Shown here one piece after another: positions 26,808 through 34,796 of a DNA stretch of 64,000 nucleotides. A program made the translations under genes and the position numbers. The notes under the pieces are model-generated. The model was given only the letters and a program-made list of their open reading frames with translations. It searched no databases and was not told where the DNA came from. The stretch spans positions 124,001 to 188,000 of the forward strand of contig NZ_CBCPJJ010000002.1 of the NCBI RefSeq assembly GCF_965118895.1, given 5' to 3'. This stretch comes from Rahnella inusitata_A (GTDB lineage: Bacteria > Pseudomonadota > Gammaproteobacteria > Enterobacterales > Enterobacteriaceae). Within the stretch, counting starts at the first letter, position 1. Each line of letters begins with the position of its first letter.

Positions 26808-26835
26808 TTGACAGACTAAGCGCCGAATTTATCAA
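26808..26835 (+). promoter_or_regulatory. Candidate bolA promoter in the yajG-bolA gap
   Basis: TTGACA (26808-26813) is a perfect -35. A -10 candidate TATCAA (26830-26835) follows after 16 bases with four of six matches. The 343-base divergent region holds no gene, and a bolA ribosome site GTAAGGAGATAGCG precedes the start. In E. coli bolA has both a housekeeping and a stationary-phase promoter; the second is not obvious here. Confidence 0.35.
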
Positions 26836-26981
26836 TCAAACCTATAAATTTTTTGATGTGATTAACGTGGATGTCGGAAAACAGCCTATTCTTAAAGGGT
26901 AGAACGTGAAGATAAAGGAATGTAAGACAAAGGGAACCCGACGTGCGCAGTTCTCTGCTGATACGGTGTAAGGAGATAGCG

Positions 26982-27296
26982 ATGATTCGTGAGCAAATAG
27001 AAGCAAAGTTAGTCGAGGCGTTTGAACCCGCGTTTCTGGAAGTGACTGACGAAAGCTATCGTCATAATGTACCGGCAGGCTCAGAAAGCCATTTCAAAGT
27101 GGTCATGGTATCCGATAAGTTCCTGGGTGAACGTTTTCTGGCGCGCCATCGTGCTATATACGGGCATCTGGCAGAAGAACTTGCAGGCAGTGTTCATGCG
27201 CTGGCATTGCACACCTACACCCAAAAAGAGTGGGAAGGGTTACAGGATACTGTTCCTGCATCACCCCCATGTCGCGGTGCGGGAACAATGGCCTGA
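26982..27296 (+). CDS. bolA: BolA family regulator
   Basis: BolA is a stationary-phase morphology regulator that binds DNA and partners monothiol glutaredoxins to hold an iron-sulfur cluster. The 104-residue product has the BolA fold. The conserved His lies in SESHFKVVMVSDKF, and RHRAIYGHLAEEL and VHALALHTYTQKEW follow. The frame is open 13 codons further upstream, but ATG 26982 has the strong ribosome site AAGGAGATAGCG and gives the E. coli N terminus MIREQIEAKL. The tail after residue 90 is Ser/Pro/Gly rich. Confidence 0.95.
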   Translation: MIREQIEAKLVEAFEPAFLEVTDESYRHNVPAGSESHFKVVMVSDKFLGERFLARHRAIYGHLAEELAGSVHALALHTYTQKEWEGLQDTVPASPPCRGAGTMA

Positions 27297-27397
27297 TCGT
27301 CGAGATCTGATTCACAAAAGGCATAAATATCGCCGTTTGACGCAGTATCACTGGAACTTTGCTTGTCAGATGCGGTATTAGTAGGTGCGAATTCATG

Positions 27398-27424
27398 AAA
27401 CGGCCCGCGGGCCGTTTTTGTTTT
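27398..27424 (+). terminator. Terminator after bolA
   Basis: AAACGGCCCG and CGGGCCGTTT form a perfect self-complementary stretch at 27398-27417, followed by TTGTTTTT. It lies about 100 bases after bolA, in the 447-base gap before tig. Confidence 0.75.
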
Positions 27425-27532
27425 TCCTAAGACAGGCAGACGACAAGGGCACTTTTGCCTCTGCATCGACCGCATTTTTCGAAGGATCGAATCCCCGTGT
27501 GAGTTTCCCTCCCGCGCTTGTAGATACCGTCC

Positions 27533-27561
27533 TCGACTCAATGCGTCTGCGTCGCTATAAT
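27533..27561 (+). promoter_or_regulatory. Strong candidate tig promoter
   Basis: TATAAT (27556-27561) is a perfect -10 with TCGACT (27533-27538) 17 bases upstream as a four-of-six -35. Transcription would begin near 27568 and give a leader of about 175 bases. The rest of the bolA-tig gap shows no convincing coding region. Confidence 0.65.
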
Positions 27562-27743
27562 GTCGCGTCTAATTTTTCCGGAATGGTTTCGGACGCTCTC
27601 GAATACAGGGCTACGTTCTGATACAGAACTGTCCCGGTTCTTAGAAATCGTTTTCAAGGTAAGTTTGCGCTTTTGGTGCTTCTCATCTTGAGAACGACTT
27701 CTGGAGTTGACCGAGCACTGTGATTTTTTTTTGAGGTAACAAG

Positions 27744-29048
27744 ATGCAAGTTTCTGTTGAAACCACTCAAGGCCTTGGGCGCCGCTTAACGATTACTGTT
27801 CCTGCTGAAAGCATTGAAAAAGCAGTGAAAAGTGAACTGGTCAACGTCTCTAAAAAAGTACGTATTGACGGCTTCCGTAAAGGCAAAGTACCAAGCCACA
27901 TCATCGAACAGCGTTACGGCGCGTCAGTACGTCAGGACGTACTGGGTGATCTGATGCAACGCAACTTTGTTGATGCGATCATCAAAGAAAAAATCAATCC
28001 AGCTGGCGCACCTAATTATATCCCGGGTGAGTACAAGCAGGGTGAAGACTTCACTTTCACCGTTGAATTTGAAGTGTACCCAGAAGTTGAGCTGAAAGAT
28101 CTGGAAAACATCGAAGTTGAAAAACCGGTTGTTGAAGTTAACGACGCTGATGTTGATACCATGCTGGAAACTCTGCGCAAGCAACAAGCTGACTGGAAAG
28201 AAACGGATGCCGCTGTCACCGCAGAAGACCGCGTGACTGTTGATTTCTCCGGTTCTATCGACGGTGAAGATTTCGAAGGCGGTAAAGCCTCTGATTTCGT
28301 ACTGGCTATGGGCCAGGGCCGCATGATCCCAGGCTTCGAAGAAGGTCTGGTCGGTCACAAAGCCGGTGAAGAATTCACTATCGACGTAAACTTCCCAGAA
28401 GATTACCACGCTGAAAATCTGAAAGGTAAAGCGGCTAAGTTCGTTATTACTCTGAAGAAAGTGGAAGAGCGTGAGCTGCCAGAACTGACGCCAGAATTCA
28501 TCAAACGTTTCGGCGTAGCTGATGGTTCTGTTGAAGGTCTGCGTGCAGAAGTGCGTAAAAACATGGAGCGCGAGCTGAAAGGTGCTGTTCGTAACCGCAT
28601 CAAAACTCAGGCTATCGACGGTCTGGTCAGCGCTAACGAAATCGACGTGCCCGCTGCACTGATCGACGGCGAAGTTGACGTTCTGCGTCGCCAGGCTGCA
28701 CAGCGTTTTGGTGGCAACGAAAAACAAGCGCTGGAACTGCCACGCGAGTTGTTCGAAGAGCAAGCTAAACGCCGCGTTGTTGTCGGTCTGCTGCTGGGCG
28801 AAGTCATCAGCCAGCACGAACTGAAAGCTGACGAAGATCGCGTTAAAGCGCTGATCGAAGAAATGGCTTCTGCGTACGAAGATCCACAGGAAGTTGTTGA
28901 GTTCTACAGCAAAAACAAAGAGCTGATGAACAACATGCGTAACGTAGCGCTGGAAGAACAAGCGGTCGAAACTCTGTTGTCTAAAGCGAAAGTGACTGAA
29001 AAAGCCACTACCTTTACTGAGCTGATGAACCAGACTCAACCTGCATAA
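27744..29048 (+). CDS. tig: Trigger factor
   Basis: Trigger factor is the ribosome-bound chaperone and peptidyl-prolyl isomerase that meets nascent chains at the exit tunnel. The 434 residues comprise an N-terminal ribosome-binding domain with the signature GFRKGKVP (about 43-50), an FKBP-type isomerase domain (about 150-245, with VTVDFSGSIDGEDFEGG), and a helical C-terminal chaperone domain. The start is preceded by TTTGAGGTAACAAG. It heads the tig-clpP-clpX-lon order conserved in Gammaproteobacteria. Confidence 0.98.
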   Translation: MQVSVETTQGLGRRLTITVPAESIEKAVKSELVNVSKKVRIDGFRKGKVPSHIIEQRYGASVRQDVLGDLMQRNFVDAIIKEKINPAGAPNYIPGEYKQGEDFTFTVEFEVYPEVELKDLENIEVEKPVVEVNDADVDTMLETLRKQQADWKETDAAVTAEDRVTVDFSGSIDGEDFEGGKASDFVLAMGQGRMIPGFEEGLVGHKAGEEFTIDVNFPEDYHAENLKGKAAKFVITLKKVEERELPELTPEFIKRFGVADGSVEGLRAEVRKNMERELKGAVRNRIKTQAIDGLVSANEIDVPAALIDGEVDVLRRQAAQRFGGNEKQALELPRELFEEQAKRRVVVGLLLGEVISQHELKADEDRVKALIEEMASAYEDPQEVVEFYSKNKELMNNMRNVALEEQAVETLLSKAKVTEKATTFTELMNQTQPA

Positions 29049-29089
29049 TTTTATTGCACGTTGCTGAATCTGTCCGCAGATTCACATTT

Positions 29090-29121
29090 AAAAGCCCGCA
29101 GTTTTCACTGCGGGCTTTTTA
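29090..29121 (+). terminator. Terminator after tig
   Basis: AAAAGCCCGCAGT (29090-29102) and ACTGCGGGCTTTT (29107-29119) form a perfect 13-bp stem with a TTTC loop and a T tail. It isolates tig from clpP. Confidence 0.94.
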
Positions 29122-29277
29122 TTTGCCGAAAATCAGGTATTTTTGTTTTGGCTGTTGTTTTTGCACTATATTTATCTCTATAAGGCACAGCGCACGTAGA
29201 ACCGCTCCGTTGTCTCCCGCAAAATGGCCTTTCAGCGGCCCGGATTGGGGGATAGAGAAAAGAATTATGACGGCAGG

Positions 29278-29306
29278 CTTGAAAAAGGGGCCTAAATCCC
29301 CCAATT
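29278..29306 (+). promoter_or_regulatory. Candidate sigma-32 heat-shock promoter of clpP
   Basis: CTTGAAA (29278-29284) is a perfect sigma-32 -35. After 13 bases comes CCCCCAATT (29298-29306), close to the -10 consensus CCCCATnT. It lies about 160 bases upstream of clpP, which is heat-inducible in E. coli. The 417-base tig-clpP gap otherwise holds the tig terminator and no gene. Confidence 0.7.
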
Positions 29307-29465
29307 GATAAACACGAACTCAGATAAATTTGTAGTCAGAATCTGACTGATAACGACCGTCAGGCGTGTAAATGGCGACTTGGCCGCTTGAGCATAGTCA
29401 TGTGTGTCTATCTCAAGTAGAATCGGTTTTAAATAGCGCCAAACAGAATCTATTAGGAGACGGTT

Positions 29466-30089
29466 ATGTCATACAGTGGTGAAAGAGAGCAATTTGCACC
29501 AAACATGGCGTTGGTACCCATGGTGGTTGAGCAAACTTCACGGGGCGAGCGTTCATACGACATCTTCTCCCGTCTGCTTAAGGAACGCATCATCTTCCTG
29601 ACCGGTCAGGTCGAAGACCATATGGCTAACCTGATTGTTGCCCAGATGCTGTTCCTGGAAGCAGAAAGCCCGGAAAAAGACATCTATCTGTACATCAACT
29701 CACCGGGTGGCGTGATCACTGCCGGGATGTCGATTTATGACACCATGCAGTTCATCAAGCCGGACGTCAGTACGATTTGTATGGGCCAGGCATGTTCAAT
29801 GGGCGCGTTCCTGTTGACTGCAGGTGCAGAAGGTAAGCGTTTCTGCCTGCCAAACTCACGCGTGATGATCCACCAGCCACTGGGCGGTTTCCAGGGGCAG
29901 GCGACGGACATCGAGATCCATGCGAAAGAAATCCTGAAAGTGAAATCCCGTATGAATGAGCTGATGGCGAAACACACGGGTAAAACGCTGGAAGAAATTG
30001 AGCGCGATACAGAGCGCGACCGTTTCCTGTCTGCTGATGAGGCTGTACAGTACGGTTTAGTGGATTCTGTATTTACCCATCGCGCCTGA
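29466..30089 (+). CDS. clpP: ATP-dependent Clp protease proteolytic subunit
   Basis: ClpP is the barrel-shaped serine peptidase that degrades proteins fed by ClpX or ClpA. The 207 residues equal E. coli. The catalytic Ser is in GQACSMGAFLLTAG, the His in MIHQPLGG, and the Asp follows in the C-terminal third. A 14-residue propeptide before ALVPMVVEQTS is expected to be removed autocatalytically. The ribosome site is AGGAGACGGTT. clpX lies 230 bases downstream and could share this transcript or use its own promoter. Confidence 0.98.
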   Translation: MSYSGEREQFAPNMALVPMVVEQTSRGERSYDIFSRLLKERIIFLTGQVEDHMANLIVAQMLFLEAESPEKDIYLYINSPGGVITAGMSIYDTMQFIKPDVSTICMGQACSMGAFLLTAGAEGKRFCLPNSRVMIHQPLGGFQGQATDIEIHAKEILKVKSRMNELMAKHTGKTLEEIERDTERDRFLSADEAVQYGLVDSVFTHRA

Positions 30090-30319
30090 CGGCTCAATCG
30101 TGCCGGGCTGATGGTCTATAGTTATACTCATACCATGGTTAGGTGGTCGGAAAGTTTTCGGAAAGGAAAAAGAGTGCGGCATCAACGACACTTTTCCTCC
30201 CGATGTGAGTCATAACATGAATGAACAGACATCAGCCCTCATGCGGCTGTTGTGTAATATGGTCGTGTCGCCGCGTTATTGTAATGCGGCGGGACTGATA
30301 CTAAAGAAGAGGTTTACTG

Positions 30320-31594
30320 ATGACAGATAAGCGCAAAGACGGTTCAGGAAAGCTGCTGTACTGCTCTTTTTGCGGCAAAAGCCAGCATGAAGTGCGTAAG
30401 CTGATTGCCGGGCCGTCAGTGTATATCTGCGATGAATGTGTCGATTTGTGCAATGACATTATTCGCGAAGAGATTAAAGAAGTCGCGCCACACCGCGAAC
30501 GCAGTGCGTTACCGACGCCGCACGAAATCCGTCAGCATCTTGACGATTACGTTATCGGCCAGGAACCTGCGAAGAAAGTGCTGGCCGTGGCGGTATATAA
30601 CCACTACAAACGCCTGCGTAACGGCGATACCAGCAATGGTATCGAATTAGGCAAAAGTAACATTCTGCTGATCGGTCCGACCGGTAGCGGTAAGACGCTG
30701 TTGGCTGAAACCCTGGCCCGTTTCCTGGATGTGCCATTTACCATGGCCGACGCTACCACACTGACTGAAGCCGGTTACGTGGGGGAAGATGTTGAGAACA
30801 TCATTCAGAAACTGTTGCAGAAATGCGACTACGACGTTCAGAAAGCGCAACGCGGTATTGTCTACATTGACGAAATCGACAAGATTTCCCGCAAGTCTGA
30901 CAACCCATCGATCACACGTGACGTGTCCGGTGAAGGCGTCCAGCAGGCGCTGCTGAAACTGATTGAAGGTACGGTTGCTGCAGTTCCACCTCAGGGCGGA
31001 CGTAAGCATCCACAGCAGGAATTCCTGCAAGTTGATACCTCAAAAATCCTCTTTATCTGCGGTGGCGCGTTTGCCGGTCTGGATAAAGTGATTGGCCAGC
31101 GTATTAACACCAGTACCGGTATCGGTTTTGGTGCAGAAGTGAAAGGCAAAGAGCAGAAAGCCACTGAAGGTCAGTTGCTGGCACAGGCTGAACCGGAAGA
31201 TTTGATCAAATTTGGTCTGATCCCTGAGTTCATCGGCCGTCTGCCAGTGGTTGCGACACTCAGCGAGCTGAACGAAGATGCACTGATTCAAATTCTGAAA
31301 GAGCCGAAAAATGCCCTGACTAAGCAATATCAGGCATTGTTCAATCTGGAAGGCGTTGAACTGGAATTCCGCGATGAAGCGCTGATTGCGATTGCGAAAA
31401 AAGCCATGAACCGTAAAACCGGTGCCCGTGGTTTGCGTTCAATCGTTGAAGCCGCATTGCTGGACACTATGTATGATCTGCCGTCTCTCGACGATGTGGA
31501 GAAAGTGGTGATTGATGAGTCCGTGATTGCGGGCCAGTCAGAACCTCTGATGATTTATGGCAAGCCAGAGGCGCAACAAGCGTCTGGTGAATAA
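30320..31594 (+). CDS. clpX: ATP-dependent Clp protease ATP-binding subunit ClpX
   Basis: ClpX is the AAA+ unfoldase that selects tagged substrates and threads them into ClpP. The 424 residues equal E. coli. The N-terminal zinc domain shows four Cys (CSFCGKSQ and CDECVDLC). Walker A is GPTGSGKT (about 118-125), Walker B is VYIDEIDKI, the pore loop is GYVGEDVE, and the ClpP-docking IGF lies in TGIGFGAEVK. The start has an AAGAAGAGGTT site. A strong terminator follows. Confidence 0.98.
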   Translation: MTDKRKDGSGKLLYCSFCGKSQHEVRKLIAGPSVYICDECVDLCNDIIREEIKEVAPHRERSALPTPHEIRQHLDDYVIGQEPAKKVLAVAVYNHYKRLRNGDTSNGIELGKSNILLIGPTGSGKTLLAETLARFLDVPFTMADATTLTEAGYVGEDVENIIQKLLQKCDYDVQKAQRGIVYIDEIDKISRKSDNPSITRDVSGEGVQQALLKLIEGTVAAVPPQGGRKHPQQEFLQVDTSKILFICGGAFAGLDKVIGQRINTSTGIGFGAEVKGKEQKATEGQLLAQAEPEDLIKFGLIPEFIGRLPVVATLSELNEDALIQILKEPKNALTKQYQALFNLEGVELEFRDEALIAIAKKAMNRKTGARGLRSIVEAALLDTMYDLPSLDDVEKVVIDESVIAGQSEPLMIYGKPEAQQASGE

Positions 31595-31623
31595 TTAGCC
31601 AAACTATCCAGAGAGTTAGCCAC

Positions 31624-31655
31624 AAAATGGGGGATTTAGTCCCCCATTTTTTTTT
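31624..31655 (+). terminator. Terminator after clpX
   Basis: AAAATGGGGG (31624-31633) and CCCCCATTTT (31641-31650) pair perfectly around a 7-base loop and run into a nine-T tract. Confidence 0.95.
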
Positions 31656-31668
31656 CGCACATTCTTAT

Positions 31669-31698
31669 CGTTGAATGTCGGACATTCATCCCCATATA
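31669..31698 (+). promoter_or_regulatory. Candidate sigma-32 promoter of lon
   Basis: CGTTGAATG (31669-31677) and CCCCATATA (31690-31698) are laid out as in the E. coli lon heat-shock promoter, with the -10 matching CCCCATnT. The lon start codon is 88 bases downstream. Confidence 0.75.
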
Positions 31699-31785
31699 CT
31701 CAGTTAACGACTTGCTGAAACCCGTCTGACTCGTGTTTCACGAGATTTCCTTAACCTGGCGGAAGCTAAACTAAGAGAGAGCTCT

Positions 31786-34140
31786 ATGAACCCTGAGCGT
31801 TCTGAACGCATAGAAATCCCCGTATTGCCTCTGCGCGATGTGGTGGTTTATCCGCACATGGTGATCCCGTTATTCGTTGGCAGGGAAAAATCGATTCGAT
31901 GCCTCGAAGCCGCGATGGATCACGACAAAAAAATCATGCTGGTTGCTCAGAAAGAAGCGTCGACCGATGAGCCGGGCGTTAACGATCTCTTCTCCGTGGG
32001 TACGGTTGCCTCAATATTACAAATGCTGAAGCTCCCGGACGGCACGGTTAAAGTGCTGGTGGAAGGGTTACAACGCGCACGTATTACTACGCTTTCTGAC
32101 AGTGGCGAGCATTTTGCTGCCCAGGCAGAATACCTTGAATCTCCGGCCGTTGATGAACGCGAGCAGGAAGTTCTGGTACGCACAGCGATTAATCAGTTTG
32201 AAGGCTACATCAAACTGAACAAAAAAATCCCGCCAGAAGTGCTGACATCACTCAACAGCATTGAAGATGCTGCACGTCTGGCTGACACCATTGCCGCGCA
32301 TATGCCATTGAAACTCGCTGACAAACAGTCCGTACTGGAAATGTTTGATATCACCGAGCGTCTGGAATATTTGATGGCGATGATGGAATCGGAAATCGAT
32401 CTTTTACAGGTCGAAAAACGCATCCGTAACCGTGTCAAAAAACAGATGGAAAAGAGCCAGCGTGAGTACTATCTGAATGAGCAAATGAAAGCGATTCAGA
32501 AAGAGCTTGGTGAAATGGACGACACGCCTGATGAACATGAGGCGTTGAAACGCAAAATCGACGCGGCAAAAATGCCGAAAGAAGCGCGTGAAAAAACCGA
32601 AGCTGAGCTGCAAAAGCTGAAGATGATGTCACCGATGTCCGCCGAAGCCACTGTGGTCCGTGGTTATATCGACTGGATGCTTCAGGTGCCATGGAATGCC
32701 CGCAGTAAAGTGAAGAAAGATTTACGCAAAGCGCAGGAAGTCCTGGATACCGATCACTTTGGCCTCGAACGCGTCAAAGACCGCATCCTTGAGTACCTTG
32801 CAGTGCAGACGCGCGTCAGCAAAATCAAAGGGCCAATCCTGTGCCTGGTCGGGCCTCCGGGTGTGGGTAAAACCTCCCTTGGTCAGTCCATCGCACGTGC
32901 GACAGGGCGTGAGTATGTTCGTATGGCGCTGGGGGGCGTGCGCGATGAGGCGGAAATCCGCGGTCACCGTCGTACCTATATCGGCTCTATGCCGGGCAAA
33001 CTGATCCAGAAAATGGCCAAAGTCGGGGTGAAAAACCCGCTGTTCCTGCTCGACGAAATCGACAAGATGTCGTCTGACATGCGCGGCGACCCGGCTTCAG
33101 CCCTGCTGGAAGTGCTGGATCCTGAGCAGAACGTAGCCTTCAATGATCACTATCTGGAAGTCGATTACGACCTGTCAGACGTGATGTTTGTAGCGACGTC
33201 GAACTCCATGAACATCCCTGCGCCACTGCTGGACCGTATGGAAGTGATCCGTCTTTCCGGTTACACCGAAGACGAAAAGCTGAACATTGCCAAGCAGCAT
33301 TTGTTGCCGAAACAGATTGAACGTAACGCGCTGAAAAAGAACGAACTGACGGTGGATGACAGTGCAATCATCGGCATCATTCGTTTCTATACCCGTGAAG
33401 CGGGCGTGCGTAGTCTGGAACGTGAATTGTCCAAACTGTGCCGTAAAGCGGTTAAACAATTGCTGATGGATAAAACCCTCAAGCACATTGAAATTAACGG
33501 CGACAATCTTAAAGATTTCCTCGGCGTCCAGAAGGTCGATTATGGCCGTGCGGATACCGAAAATCGTGTCGGTCAGGTAACTGGCCTGGCGTGGACTGAA
33601 GTGGGCGGCGAGTTGCTGACTATCGAAACAGCCTGCGTACCGGGTAAAGGTAAGCTGACGTACACCGGATCTCTGGGTGAAGTCATGCAGGAATCCATTC
33701 AGGCTGCGCTGACGGTTGTTCGTGCACGTGCTGACAAGCTGGGCATTAACCCTGACTTCTACGAAAAACGTGATATTCACGTTCACGTACCAGAAGGGGC
33801 GACGCCGAAAGATGGCCCAAGTGCGGGTATTGCAATGTGTACTGCCCTGGTGTCTTGTCTGACCGGTAACCCTGTGCGTGCAGATGTGGCGATGACGGGT
33901 GAGATAACCCTGCGTGGTCTGGTGCTGCCAATCGGTGGTCTGAAAGAAAAACTGCTGGCTGCACACCGTGGCGGTATCAAAGTTGTGCTGATCCCGGACG
34001 ATAACAAACGTGATCTGGAAGAAATTCCGGCGAACGTGCTGGCAGATCTTGAGATCCATCCGGTCAAACGCATCGATGATGTCCTGAACTTTGCTCTGCA
34101 AAATCCTGCATACGGTGCGTTACCGGTTGCTGCGAAATAG
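31786..34140 (+). CDS. lon: Lon ATP-dependent protease
   Basis: Lon degrades misfolded proteins and specific regulators such as SulA and RcsA. The 784 residues equal E. coli. It has an N-terminal substrate-binding domain (about 10-200), a coiled coil around 200-280, and an AAA+ module with Walker A GPPGVGKTS (about 356-364) and Walker B LFLLDEIDKM. The C-terminal Ser-Lys protease has the catalytic Ser in PKDGPSAG and Lys in GGLKEKLLAA. The start has an AGAGAGCTCT site. It is transcribed from its own heat-shock-like promoter. Confidence 0.98.
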   Translation: MNPERSERIEIPVLPLRDVVVYPHMVIPLFVGREKSIRCLEAAMDHDKKIMLVAQKEASTDEPGVNDLFSVGTVASILQMLKLPDGTVKVLVEGLQRARITTLSDSGEHFAAQAEYLESPAVDEREQEVLVRTAINQFEGYIKLNKKIPPEVLTSLNSIEDAARLADTIAAHMPLKLADKQSVLEMFDITERLEYLMAMMESEIDLLQVEKRIRNRVKKQMEKSQREYYLNEQMKAIQKELGEMDDTPDEHEALKRKIDAAKMPKEAREKTEAELQKLKMMSPMSAEATVVRGYIDWMLQVPWNARSKVKKDLRKAQEVLDTDHFGLERVKDRILEYLAVQTRVSKIKGPILCLVGPPGVGKTSLGQSIARATGREYVRMALGGVRDEAEIRGHRRTYIGSMPGKLIQKMAKVGVKNPLFLLDEIDKMSSDMRGDPASALLEVLDPEQNVAFNDHYLEVDYDLSDVMFVATSNSMNIPAPLLDRMEVIRLSGYTEDEKLNIAKQHLLPKQIERNALKKNELTVDDSAIIGIIRFYTREAGVRSLERELSKLCRKAVKQLLMDKTLKHIEINGDNLKDFLGVQKVDYGRADTENRVGQVTGLAWTEVGGELLTIETACVPGKGKLTYTGSLGEVMQESIQAALTVVRARADKLGINPDFYEKRDIHVHVPEGATPKDGPSAGIAMCTALVSCLTGNPVRADVAMTGEITLRGLVLPIGGLKEKLLAAHRGGIKVVLIPDDNKRDLEEIPANVLADLEIHPVKRIDDVLNFALQNPAYGALPVAAK

Positions 34141-34174
34141 TGATGTTGGCTTACACAGTTGAATAAAACTCTGG

Positions 34175-34209
34175 CTGGCTGGTGAATTCTCACTTGCCAG
34201 CTTTTTTTT
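34175..34209 (+). terminator. Terminator after lon
   Basis: GCTGGC-type and GCCAGC-type arms between about 34175 and 34201 form an extended imperfect stem centred on GAATTC, followed by eight T residues. It lies 35 bases after the lon stop. Confidence 0.85.
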
Positions 34210-34354
34210 GTACCGTTAACGTAGTCAGCGGTCAGAGGGTTTCAGGCTGCTTTCAGTCGCTTGCATAGCCCTGACAAGATTGATATAACAGCAGCGCGGT
34301 CACGTCCGAAGGGAAATTCGGCGTGATGAAAAATATTAAGAGGGGACGAAAAGA

Positions 34355-34630
34355 GTGAATAAGTCACAATTGATCGACAAAATTGCTGCCGGCGCTGATA
34401 TTTCTAAAGCCGCAGCGGGACGTGTTTTGGATGCGGTTCTTGGATCTGTCACTGATACCCTGAAAGCCGGGGAAGAAGTCGCTCTGGTAGGTTTTGGTAC
34501 TTTCTCCGTGCGCGAACGTTCAGCACGTACTGGCCGTAACCCACAGACCGGTAAAGAAATCAGCATTGCAGCAGCTAAAGTACCTGGCTTCCGTGCAGGT
34601 AAAGCGCTGAAAGATGCCGTTAACGGTTAA
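34355..34630 (+). CDS. hupB: DNA-binding protein HU-beta
   Basis: HU-beta is a small histone-like protein that bends and compacts DNA as a dimer with itself or HU-alpha. The 91 residues start MNKSQLIDKIAAGADISKAA and carry the DNA-binding arm signature GFGTFSVRERSARTGRNPQT, with the intercalating Pro in RNPQTG. The start follows AAGAGGGGACGAAAAGA. It has its own 214-base upstream region after the lon terminator and a hairpin before ppiD. Confidence 0.97.
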   Translation: MNKSQLIDKIAAGADISKAAAGRVLDAVLGSVTDTLKAGEEVALVGFGTFSVRERSARTGRNPQTGKEISIAAAKVPGFRAGKALKDAVNG

Positions 34631-34745
34631 TTACCCGAAGAGCTGACGTCAAATCTGTGTGAAGTGTATCACTGATGCATATTTACTCAGGTCTGGTTGT
34701 TAAACAATAACCTGACGTCACCGGGCTGGTAAGGTAAGATACAAG

Positions 34746-34772
34746 GCGCATCGAAAACGGTGCGCTTTTTTT
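34746..34772 (+). terminator. Terminator between hupB and ppiD
   Basis: GCGCATCG (34746-34753) and CGGTGCGC (34758-34765) pair (one G-T) around AAAA, with a seven-T tract directly after. It ends the hupB transcript 25 bases before ppiD. Confidence 0.85.
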
Positions 34773-34796
34773 ATTACAGCGGAGTGTTGCCTCACT

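Noticed and set aside
27385..27621. Small ORF between bolA and tig
   Set aside because: It starts inside the bolA terminator hairpin and crosses the tig promoter; there is no ribosome site.
27924..29039. Long open frame (371 codons) antisense to tig
   Set aside because: It is a shadow of the strongly biased tig codons: Phe/Gln/Asn-rich nonsense composition, no ribosome site, and the frame vanishes outside tig.
29054..29308. 84-codon ORF after tig
   Set aside because: It runs through the tig terminator and the clpP heat-shock promoter and has no coding character.
33175..34101. Open frame of 308 codons antisense to lon
   Set aside because: Composition is low-complexity His/Gln/Arg/Phe typical of reverse-strand shadows, and there is no start signal or known motif.
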